Origin: Haplosporangium gracile
Lineage: Eukaryota > Mortierellomycota > Mortierellomycetes > Mortierellales > Mortierellaceae
NCBI GenBank assembly: GCA_015499985.1
Contig: JAAAUF010000170.1
Location: 1-27,112 of the forward strand
Direction: 5' to 3'
DNA length: 27,112 nt
In this document: one piece after another, positions 1-8,104 of the stretch
How positions within the stretch are numbered: the first letter of the stretch is position 1
Layout: each line of letters begins with the position of its first letter
Program-made: the position numbers and the translations under genes
Notes under the pieces: model-generated
Told to the model about the DNA's origin: nothing
The model's database searches: none
Seen by the model: the letters and a program-made list of their open reading frames with translations, nothing else

Positions 1-242
1 CGAGACACCCCCTTCCATCCACAACATTACATCCCTTCCCCTTCCCCCTTTTTCCCGTAACGACCCTTCTTCTCTTCTCTTCTCTCTTCCCACTTTCATT
101 CTTTCATTCTTTCTTATTTTCTTTTAATCGACCACGAAATATCTCCCCCCCCCTCCCTACCTTTCTACCTTCTACCTTAATTCCATATCTGACATCCACT
201 TAATACTACTCCTACTACTTCTACCACAACACATCAACAAAA
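1..242 (+). promoter_or_regulatory. Pyrimidine-rich promoter/5' leader
   Basis: The sequence before the first gene is strongly C+T-rich on the sense strand, with CTTCC, TTCTC and TTTC runs, and carries no coding signal. An in-frame TAA lies about 40 nt before the ATG at 243, so the reading frame cannot be extended upstream without an intron. The same sense-strand pyrimidine skew precedes the genes starting at 3966 and 20763, so it looks like the promoter style of this genome. I see no TATA box. Confidence 0.5.
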
Positions 243-2195
243 ATGTCTACAAATACCACGAAACCACCAATCCAAACCACCAAGCCCGTTACACCACCAA
301 AACCAACCGCTCCCACCTCTAAGCCGCCAGTAATACCAACAACTGTATCCAAACCACCAGTAACACCCATAACAACAGCACCCATCATCACTGTTGCGCC
401 TACTACCACAACTATCAAATCCACGGCCTCCTTTGGCGGCGGATCTATTATCACCGTCGGACTCACCACGACAACATCCTCCGTTGTAGGAGGAGGAGGC
501 ACTGGAAATAATAGTAACAACCGTGGGCTGGGATCTAATACTGGTGGCGGCGGCGATGGAGAAGGGATGAATGCCGCTGCGATTGGTGGACTGATTGCCG
601 GGTTGGCGATTGTTTTGGTCGGCTCGGTTGTCGGAGGGTTTTTACTGTTGAAGCAGCGGCGCAAGCGGATGATGTTTGTTGGACTTGGTACTTCCGCTGC
701 GGGGTCTTCTTCGCGGTATGGAGGAGATGGGTACCCGGACCCACCTGACCTGCCACGTCCGCCCCGAGCTGGATTCACGCGAGAGGATCGTCCGGGCAGC
801 GGGTCCTGGAGTGCTCGTAGTGGGCACAGTGGTGGCAGTGGGCCATATTCTTCTGTTGGCCGGAAACCGTACATGAACAATCATAGCGATGTGTTTGACG
901 AGAAGGGTTACCATGCTGAGGCTGCTGGTCTGGGAGGTGCACGGATGAGCGTCATGGGAGGAGGAGGACTGGGCGCCGGCGGTCCGGGTGCTGGATATGG
1001 CTACAACATCAGCGGCGAAACCTTTACGCAGTTGCACGATGGTCGGTTTGTCGCCAATGGTCGTCGTGGCGATGGTAGCCCAGGTGCATACAGTGGCGTC
1101 CCGAGTAATGTTGATAACTATCCCTATGATGCCCAAGAGTACGATACCCGTCTTCACAACAAGGAGATGGCGTCCTCCTCTGCCGCCTTCTTGCCATCCC
1201 CTCCTTCGTCCCCCGAGGGCGTCTACCCACCCGAGGGGATCTCGCCCACCGAGAGTACCAGCAGCAGCTCTGCAAGACTTCAAGACGTCTCAGGGGGACC
1301 CGGTCAATCCTCGCCTCCCTTGGTTGGCGTCGTCGCTCCTATGAGTCCTAATCCTAGGGCGAGTGGATTTTACGAAAACTACAACCATGTCCCTCTGCGA
1401 TCCCCCTCGCGGACCAACATGAACGCATCTCCCCTGTCACCCAATGGGAGCTTTGTGAACCGGTCCTCGTCCCGCGTGAGTGCGTCCATCCCTTATGCCC
1501 CCGATGGTCTCCCTTTGTTCCCTCCTCGACCTACCTCGCAGTACCAGCATGCCGACTATCAACAGCAACATCCTGGACAACAGCAGTATTATCCGACTTC
1601 ACCACGATCCCCACCACTCCAGCATATGGGAGGACCGGCATCTAACGGCTATTACTCGCCTCGTCTGGGTTCGCAGTATAACCATTACGGCGGCGGTGGA
1701 GGACCCAATTTCCCGCCATCACCCCATCCGTACCAGCAACAGCGGCAACAACAGCAACAGCAACGATACTTGCAGCATCCTCACCAACAAATTTATTCGG
1801 GCCCCATGTCGCCCATGACGAGCTCTAGCATGACGGCATATGACACTGACGAGAACGGAGTCCACTCTCCGCAAAAGTATGTGAGCAATGAGGATGGTGC
1901 CTTTGAAAAGAACCAGGTCTATGAGGAGATTTATGTCCAACCCCAGTTCCAAGAGGTCTCTACGACGAGTGCTGGTACATCCCAGGTCCTGGCCGCCGAC
2001 AAACCCGCCCATGATGCCTCTGTCGCGGGCTCTGTCGCCACTGATGCTCCTATTGAGGTCGCTGGTGATCATGATACTGCCGAGCCTACAGACCTGGCGA
2101 CTCTTTCCCCTGTTGCTCCCGAGACAGTCTCTCCGTCTCCACCTCCAGTGCCCTTGGCAACCAGGCCTTCAGCTGGTCACATCTCGGTCTCTTAA
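243..2195 (+). CDS. Single-pass membrane protein, Thr/Pro-rich ectodomain, long low-complexity tail
   Basis: A single-exon 650-residue protein. I do not recognise the family. Residues 1-60 are Thr/Pro/Lys-rich with repeated TKPP, SKPP and VTPP units, then a Gly/Asn-rich linker. A clear membrane segment follows at about 111-136, then the basic stop-transfer stretch KQRRKR at 137-142. No N-terminal signal peptide is seen. The positive-inside rule suggests the short N-terminus is outside and the roughly 510-residue tail is cytosolic. The tail is rich in Ser, Pro, Gly and Tyr, has many S/T-P sites that could be kinase targets, and a polyglutamine patch near 495-520. The layout recalls fungal wall-stress sensors of the WSC/Mid2 kind, but there is no WSC cysteine domain; that comparison is inference. 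The start is the first ATG after an in-frame stop and has a good A-rich context. Confidence 0.75.
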   Translation: MSTNTTKPPIQTTKPVTPPKPTAPTSKPPVIPTTVSKPPVTPITTAPIITVAPTTTTIKSTASFGGGSIITVGLTTTTSSVVGGGGTGNNSNNRGLGSNTGGGGDGEGMNAAAIGGLIAGLAIVLVGSVVGGFLLLKQRRKRMMFVGLGTSAAGSSSRYGGDGYPDPPDLPRPPRAGFTREDRPGSGSWSARSGHSGGSGPYSSVGRKPYMNNHSDVFDEKGYHAEAAGLGGARMSVMGGGGLGAGGPGAGYGYNISGETFTQLHDGRFVANGRRGDGSPGAYSGVPSNVDNYPYDAQEYDTRLHNKEMASSSAAFLPSPPSSPEGVYPPEGISPTESTSSSSARLQDVSGGPGQSSPPLVGVVAPMSPNPRASGFYENYNHVPLRSPSRTNMNASPLSPNGSFVNRSSSRVSASIPYAPDGLPLFPPRPTSQYQHADYQQQHPGQQQYYPTSPRSPPLQHMGGPASNGYYSPRLGSQYNHYGGGGGPNFPPSPHPYQQQRQQQQQQRYLQHPHQQIYSGPMSPMTSSSMTAYDTDENGVHSPQKYVSNEDGAFEKNQVYEEIYVQPQFQEVSTTSAGTSQVLAADKPAHDASVAGSVATDAPIEVAGDHDTAEPTDLATLSPVAPETVSPSPPPVPLATRPSAGHISVS

Positions 2196-2507
2196 ATAAA
2201 AAAAAAGAAAAATTTGCCAAAAATAACGTGGAATAAAAATCCTTCAAAATGAACGCCAATGTCGGAGAAATATAAAAAAAAACGTGTCCGCGTTTGTGGA
2301 AACCACAGGGAAGGATGAAGTGGAAGTGACGATTTTTTTAACTCTTTGGCGTCCCTCGTGGAGTTTGTAAATAGTATGGCATTCCAACATAGGAAATTGA
2401 TTTTTTTTTTTTTTTTTTGTTATTATTATTTCAGGATGCTGGTAGACGCAACTGGAGGGTGTTCTAACCTCGACTACGACCACGACCATGAAGAGGATTA
2501 GGAAGAT
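2196..2507. other. Convergent 3' intergenic spacer
   Basis: This A/T-rich spacer separates two genes that converge. It holds an AATAAA at 2232-2237 suitable for the plus-strand gene and a run of 18 T at about 2403-2420. No coding signal is visible. Confidence 0.6.
2232..2237 (+). terminator. Candidate poly(A) signal AATAAA
   Basis: An exact AATAAA lies 37 nt after the stop codon of the plus-strand membrane-protein gene. A second AATAAA-like string overlaps the stop itself but is too close to act alone. Confidence 0.4.
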
Positions 2508-3662
2508 TTATTTGGCACGTCTTGTTGAACGTCTCTGCTGCGACGGTGACGGCGACTGCCGCGTTTGCTCAACAACGCGGGTATGGATCCAGGGTGCGAG
2601 GGTCCCACATCCGACACAGTGTAGGCGGTTGCTGTAATTGACTGTCTGGCATTGTGGGCAGACGTAGTCTCGTGGGTTTGTGAGGCGGATGTCGTTCTTG
2701 TACTGAGCTGATAACAATGAGGATGGCGTCTCTGTGTGTTGGTGGTGCTGTCTGTCAACGGTTTGTGTGCGAGTACTAGCACTGGCGGTAGCAGTAGATT
2801 GATCAAGTGAGGTGATGTTCTGGTCCTTGAGCAGCGTTATTAGATTTGACTGAGATACTAATGAAGATGAAGAAGGAATGGTGAAGGAAGTTTGGAACCC
2901 GCATTCGAAACAGTGTCCTGCAGCGCCCTGGGGGTATTTGCGTTGTGGAGGGATGATCTCTCTCTGGAACCGCGTCAATTGCTGCCGATGTTGCTGTTGT
3001 CTCTGTGATCCTGTTCCTGTTCCTGCTGTTGCTGTAGCACCTGACGCACCGTGATGCTGGTGTTGATCCATGGGTGGGAGACGATTATGTTTTTTGGAAA
3101 GGACGACGACGGTCGACTGTTGAAGAACTGCCTGTGTATGTTCTGGGGGACGGAAGTTGTGTGTCCCGCATTGCGGGCATATGAAGTCGCCTTGTCGGAA
3201 TCCTGGCGTGTAAGATTTCCAGGATGTTCGTTTTTGTTTCCGGTGCTGCCGCTGTTGCCGTGGCTCTGCCCCAGGGGTGTTGTTGGAGGAAGGTTGATTG
3301 CTATGGTCAAAGAAGGCGGCTGTGGCAGTGGCGGAGGCTGAGGAGCGATTTTTTTTGGTAAAGGTGGATCGGGTTTTGGAGAGGAAGCGGAGCCGGCGGT
3401 CGAGGGTTTGTTCGAGAGGTTGGACAATCGGGGTTGAGTTTGTGGCGGATGGTTGTTGTTTGGGTATAGATCCTGGGAGGATATGTTTGTGCGCCTGGCG
3501 GTGTGCTGTGTAGATGGATAGCCTGGCGGTGTGAGCAGTAGAAGCGCTTCCTCGGCTGAGCTGATCAGCGGTTGTTGTTCTATGTATAGAGGTCGATGAT
3601 GTGATGCGCCTCCGAGTCCATTCCAGCGCCTTTGTTGTTGCTACCGATGACCTTGCTGCCAT
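2508..3662 (-). CDS. RanBP2-type zinc-finger protein
   Basis: A single-exon 384-residue protein. Residues 335-352 match the RanBP2/NZF pattern C-x2-C-x3-N-x6-C-x2-C exactly: C335, C338, N342, C349 and C352, preceded by an Arg-Asp-Tyr like the family's usual R/G-D-W. A second copy at 160-180 keeps G-D-F, C162, C165 and N169 but lacks the distal cysteine pair, and a third C-x2-C stands alone at 251-254. Such fingers bind single-stranded RNA or ubiquitin in known proteins; which applies here cannot be told. The first 60 residues are rich in Arg, Ser, Thr and His with few acids, so mitochondrial import is possible. The linkers are Gln/Ser/His-rich. The gene diverges from the Sel1-repeat gene across 303 bp. 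Confidence 0.75.
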   Translation of the reverse strand: MAARSSVATTKALEWTRRRITSSTSIHRTTTADQLSRGSASTAHTARLSIYTAHRQAHKHILPGSIPKQQPSATNSTPIVQPLEQTLDRRLRFLSKTRSTFTKKNRSSASATATAAFFDHSNQPSSNNTPGAEPRQQRQHRKQKRTSWKSYTPGFRQGDFICPQCGTHNFRPPEHTQAVLQQSTVVVLSKKHNRLPPMDQHQHHGASGATATAGTGTGSQRQQQHRQQLTRFQREIIPPQRKYPQGAAGHCFECGFQTSFTIPSSSSLVSQSNLITLLKDQNITSLDQSTATASASTRTQTVDRQHHQHTETPSSLLSAQYKNDIRLTNPRDYVCPQCQTVNYSNRLHCVGCGTLAPWIHTRVVEQTRQSPSPSQQRRSTRRAK

Positions 3663-3965
3663 CGCGTTGTCCTTTTTGGTTTCTTGGCTGTTCTTTGAAA
3701 GATGATTTTAAGAGTAAAAAAGACAGAGCGTGCGAGAAGCCCCCTCGCATGTCTTTATTGATGTTGTTTGTCAACCTGGCAAATTACAGAAAGCCAGTCA
3801 CTCTCCTTAGTTTTTTATTCCCCCTTTTGGCGACGGACCCCCGGCGCGCTCCAGTTTAAAAAAACTGCCCAGGTTCCTCCCCTCCCTTTCTTCTTTTTTT
3901 TTTTTTTATTTGTTCCATTCCGAGCTTCATACCCCCCTTGTTCCATTCCTTTCTCCTCTCATAAC
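3663..3965. promoter_or_regulatory. Shared divergent promoter
   Basis: The 303 bp between the two divergent start codons must hold both promoters. It contains a T-rich stretch (about 3890-3907) and C/T-rich sequence just before the plus-strand ATG, plus a 6-4-6 perfect dyad CAGTTT-AAAA-AAACTG at 3852-3867. No TATA box is evident on either strand. Confidence 0.5.
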
Positions 3966-6191
3966 ATGATTAGGAACTCAACAACGGCAAGGCAGGTCAT
4001 TGCCTCGCACTCTGCTCATTCAGCCACGCAGCAGACACGACCTGGTGTAGTCCTCTTCAGGGTCAGACGTCGTCGCGCTGGAACCCACGCTGTCTTCTCC
4101 AATCCCTCCTCAACTACAATAGTGCGCGGATATGCCGCATATCCTACAACATCAGCAACCCGCCACAGTCCCTCAACTGCATCGCTGGCATCTTCATCCT
4201 CCTATCGTGCAGTAGTGCCCCCACTCCGATCTGCCGCTGCCTCTGCACGCTTCTCAACGACACCCTCCACACACCTCTCCAAGAAACACATCACAACAAA
4301 GCACGCAGAAAAGTCCACTGTCGTAAAGGCCGGATCTGCAGCCATAGAGGGAGATGTGATTTACCGCAAAGAGGGCGGCAAGATTGTCCCTGTAGCCAGG
4401 AATGTGACGGATCAGGTTGAGGCGCCTGTGAGTGGTTTGTTTTCGCAGTTTGAGGATTTCAAGAAACCCTCTTCTGCACCCGAGTAAGTTTTCTTTACCT
4501 TGTTTTCCAGCTGTTCAATTATCAGTTAGTATACCAAGGGAGAGAAGATGAACCAAAGAAAGTGACTAACGCGAGTTTCTATATATTTTTACTTCCCTCC
4601 CCCCTCCCCCTGTCATGTACTAGGACGTTGGCTCCAAGATCGACAAACAGCCAGGAGGTCGATCTCAGCACCCTGACCGTTGCAGGTATGTGTTTTTCTA
4701 GTGTCTATAATGTGCTGTCGGTGCGATGATTGTAGACACATAAGTAAGATATAATGTGGACGAAAGTATTTACAACGCCTTACTTATGTCACTATCTTTT
4801 TACGTGTGGAAATTTAGATGTGTTCCCACCAGACAACTTTATCACACAACTGATCCAGCAAAAGAAGCTGGGCGTCACGCTGGATGAAACTAAGGATCTG
4901 ATCCAGACAATGGTCGCCATCTTGCCCCTGAAGGAGGATGATCCAAAGCGCGTCCAGACCGAGAAGGCCTTTGCTGCAGGTAGAAAATTGTGATGCGATA
5001 TAATTGTCATTCAGAGGACATGGAAGAAAATGAAAGGTTTCAAGGGATTATGGCCTAATATCTACTTTTCTTTATTTACCATTCATTTTATTTGCCTTAG
5101 CATGCAAGAAGAAAGGTCTGGCTGTTCATGAGTTGGCATCGTGGTCTTTGCAATATACTCGAGGTAAAAGCCATAACTGCAGTCTGTTTTGCTTTTCCAT
5201 CTGAACGATTGAGTTCTTGAATATTTATAGGGGTTATTTTTCAATGTTGCCGAATATGATATTAGATGGCGCGCCGTTGGCATTGGCATTATTCAAGATT
5301 GCACTCGAGCAGGGCGACATCTCCTCCAAATACAGCTATGGAGTTCTTCTCTACCGTGGAGCTCGCGGAGTCCCAGCCGACCCAGCAAAAGGGCGTGCCA
5401 TCATCCAGGCACTCGCCCAACCAGCAGGCGGACCTCGCTTCAAGGGTCTCCCCTGGGCAATGTCGACCCTGGCCAGTATCTATGCGCGCGAGGACAAGAA
5501 CTATGAGGCTGCGCGGGATCTATACCTCAAGGCTGCTCAGGCCGGGGTTCTTGAAGCGCGTGTTGCATTGGGCAGGATGTATCTCAACGGCGAGTTGCCT
5601 CAGGATCTGAGAATGGCGAAAAAGTATTTCCAATCGGCGATCCAACAATCGGACGACTGTGCCGAGGCCCACTTTTTACTCGGAGCGCTGGAGATGAACC
5701 AGTTTACACCCGAGGGGAATGAGAGGACGCCGAATACCAAGGCGGCGTTCCAGCATTACCAAAAGGCGGCGTCCAAGGGTCTGGCTGAGGCGCAGTATAA
5801 TGTTGGCCAGGCTTACTTCACGGGATTAGGAGTTCCCAAGAATGATGCACTGGCGGTCGAGTACTGGAAGATGTCGGGACAGCAAGGGTTTGGGTTGGCT
5901 CAGTTGAGTTTGGGCGCGTATTTTTTCCAGGACGAGACCCCTCAGCCTCCTTCCTCTACGGAAGCAGAGGGGTCTGAGGTGGAAAGGTCAGCGTCGTCGT
6001 CGTCAAGGGCGGTGAAGCATGTTTGGGACCCGTCGAAGAAGGATCTAATGCAAGCGCAGAAATGGTTTACGCTGGCGAGTCGGCGTCCGGGCCAGCTGGG
6101 TTTGGAGGGTCAGAGGTTGAAGGCGCAAGTGAATGAGGCTATCAAGCGGGGCGATGGTGCCAAAGGAGGGCGTATGTGTGCCATCATGTAG
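3966..6191 (+). CDS. Sel1-repeat protein with mitochondrial-like N-terminus and C-terminal CaaX-like motif
   Basis: Five exons: 3966-4483, 4624-4685, 4818-4979, 5101-5163 and 5266-6191, totalling 1731 nt and 576 residues. All introns are GT-AG and phases agree; intron 1 has a good CTAAC branch site. The ATG at 3966 begins an Arg/Ser/Thr/Ala-rich, nearly acid-free stretch of about 115 residues, typical of mitochondrial presequences. Residues from about 270 to 520 form at least five Sel1-like (TPR-related) repeats, recognisable by A-x-Y-x-L-G, G-x-G-V and A-x-x-Y-x-K-A-A signatures; the GLGVPKNDALAVEYW unit is the clearest. Such repeats scaffold protein complexes. The protein ends in Cys-Ala-Ile-Met, a good farnesylation-type CaaX, as in the chitin-synthase activator Chs4/Skt5, another Sel1 protein. 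The two targeting signals conflict. The exact orthologue is unknown. Confidence 0.85.
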
Positions 6192-7853
6192 ATTATCAAG
6201 GATAATGATACAGAATATAAGGCGTAGAACAGGCCATGAAAAGAAGGCGCCGCTTCAGTCAGTCCCAGTTATTTAGCGGCATGTTGATGAGGGGCCTATG
6301 CGCCACATTTTTTATTTCCTTTTTTTGAACAGAGAGAGAGAGAGAGTGAGAGAATATCAAAAAAAGGAGCGGATTTTTATCGCGCTTTCACTTTTTGTTC
6401 ATTTTGCCCTTCCTCCGTACATTTCACTATTCTGTAAAATCTCACTCCCATTTCTCATCTATCTTTGGGAATGGTTCCCTTCCTCTCGTTCCTCCTTCTT
6501 TCAATCTATCTCTCTCTTTCTCTCTCTATATCTCCTCTTCCTCCTTCAGACGCGAGTGACCTTCTTTCTCTCGTCCACTGCCACGTTGCGTGTGTTTCTT
6601 TAAAACTTTTTTCTAGTTGCTCTCGACACGAATATCGTACTCCCTTCTCCTTATTTTTTTTTTATTTTTATTTTTTGGCAACTATGAGAGTGAATCTATG
6701 TGCATATGTTCCCTTTACCTCTATGATATCTTCGTCCCCTTTGCCGCCTTTTGAGATCAAGCATCTTAATTTATTACTGCCTTTTTGTGTCCTCTCCCTC
6801 CAAATCTAAATGCAAGTAGCGCCCTGCTCTTCCCTCCCTTTTCATGTGTTTGTCTTACTTTTTTCTTTGTTTTGTTTTGCTTGCGGCCTTCTCCTTTTGT
6901 CTTCGTCTCCACAACTACAAATTCTTCCTTCCCGCCTACCCGTTACCATCGCATGCTCTCTCACTCTCGCTTCCTGTGTCTCTCAATCTGGAGTGACTCT
7001 CACCTGTCGGTCGCCCTCCTGTCATCTGTCATCCAATTTTTTACCGCCTCTCCCCTCTCCCACACCTCTGAAGAACACTGTCGCGTCTTTCCGAGTGTCA
7101 CCGAGGAAAATATGCCTTCTCTTCCCTTCCATCATCTTACCTTTCTATCCTCCTCTCCAAATTTCCAGTGCCCTCTGGAAGGAAAAACATACCAGGCACC
7201 AAATTAATACAGAAGAGATAGCCGTAAAAAACGGCAGACGCGACAACACTCATTTTTGTAACGCGTCTTATTTGTTAACTTACACATTTGAAAATAGTCA
7301 CGCGTTAACTCATGAGTGCTAGAGACACAACACACAGTGTCAACCACTACCCTCCACCAGTTTGCTATCGAGCACAGATATACCACGCGATATATTTCTT
7401 TATGACCTCCTCTAAACGTGCTTAGAATATATATATACCCAAGGTAAAAATGATGAAAATGAATGCTTGCTCAAAATCTTTCGTCGTACGTATAGACTTA
7501 TACTTTTAGGTCAAGTCTGATCGGTGGACTTGCAGGAGGGGGAGGGGAAGAGGGAGGAGGAGGAACTTTCAAGAGAAACTTTCGTCCTTGTTCTTCTAGT
7601 TTGATGGGAATCAACAAGTTTGTTGTACGTATCTGGAGGTAAGATGGACAATGATGGTGGGGTTTTCGGGTTGGATGGTATTTGTGTGTGTGTGCAAAAA
7701 ATGAGGGGACTATATATAAATGAAACTAGAATGACTATCCAGGACGATGAGGAGTGATTGAACTTTGTCCTGGCGCGCGGTTGCGTTTTTGTATTTCTGC
7801 GTCTTCCAGAGACGTCCAAAATGGTGGGCCTTGGTTGGTTGTTGTGATTTATC

Positions 7854-7879
7854 AAAAAAAAAAAAAAAAAAAAAAAAAA
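7854..7879. repeat. Poly(A) run of 26
   Basis: An uninterrupted run of 26 A lies about 225 nt beyond the Gα stop codon (poly-T on the Gα sense strand). No target-site duplication or retroelement sequence adjoins it, so I read it as a homopolymer, not a retroposed tail. Confidence 0.8.
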
Positions 7880-7925
7880 TTGACCGAGCGACGACATTGG
7901 GCGGGAGACTGTTGTGTGTAGAAGT

Positions 7926-7957
7926 CCTTGCCTTGTCTTGCCTTGTCTTGCCTTGAC
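7926..7957 (+). repeat. CCTTG/TCTTG short tandem
   Basis: The ten-base unit CCTTGTCTTG is repeated about three times with a diverged last copy (CCTTGACCTG). It lies in the 3' flank of the Gα gene. No function is apparent. Confidence 0.7.
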
Positions 7958-8104
7958 CTGTTCGTCATCATCACATGCTTGTTTTCATCGACACGCAGGA
8001 TGGGAGAGAAGTAAAGAGAAAAAGGTAGAAGCAACAGTAAATAAAACTTCTCATCGCATGCAATGGTGCCATTGTCAACGAAAGGAAAAAAAAAGAGAAT
8101 AAAC

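Larger units (their letters stand above)
6192..8104. other. Gene-free convergent spacer with pyrimidine-rich block
   Basis: No supportable gene lies in this 1.9-kb interval between the 3' ends of the Sel1-repeat and Gα genes. From about 6380 to 7200 the plus strand is strongly pyrimidine-rich, so several open frames stay open by composition only and read as Leu/Ser/Phe/Pro repeats. About 7420-7440 is TA-rich, 7681-7692 is a GT run, and 7926-7957 is a CCTTGTCTTG tandem. Two ACGCGT boxes sit at 7261 and 7300. Confidence 0.55.

Noticed and set aside
221..880. Long antisense frames opposite the first gene, including a 219-codon one
   Set aside because: They mirror the Thr/Pro/Gly repeats of the sense gene and have Val/Gly-rich translations without any domain.
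6465..7322. Overlapping plus-strand open frames of 100-170 codons
   Set aside because: They are Leu/Ser/Phe/Pro repeats produced by C/T-rich sequence, overlap one another in different frames, and show no domain or splice support.
7854..7879. Poly(A) tail of a retroposon
   Set aside because: No target-site duplication, no upstream element and no reverse-transcriptase fragment are present; long homopolymers are common in these spacers.
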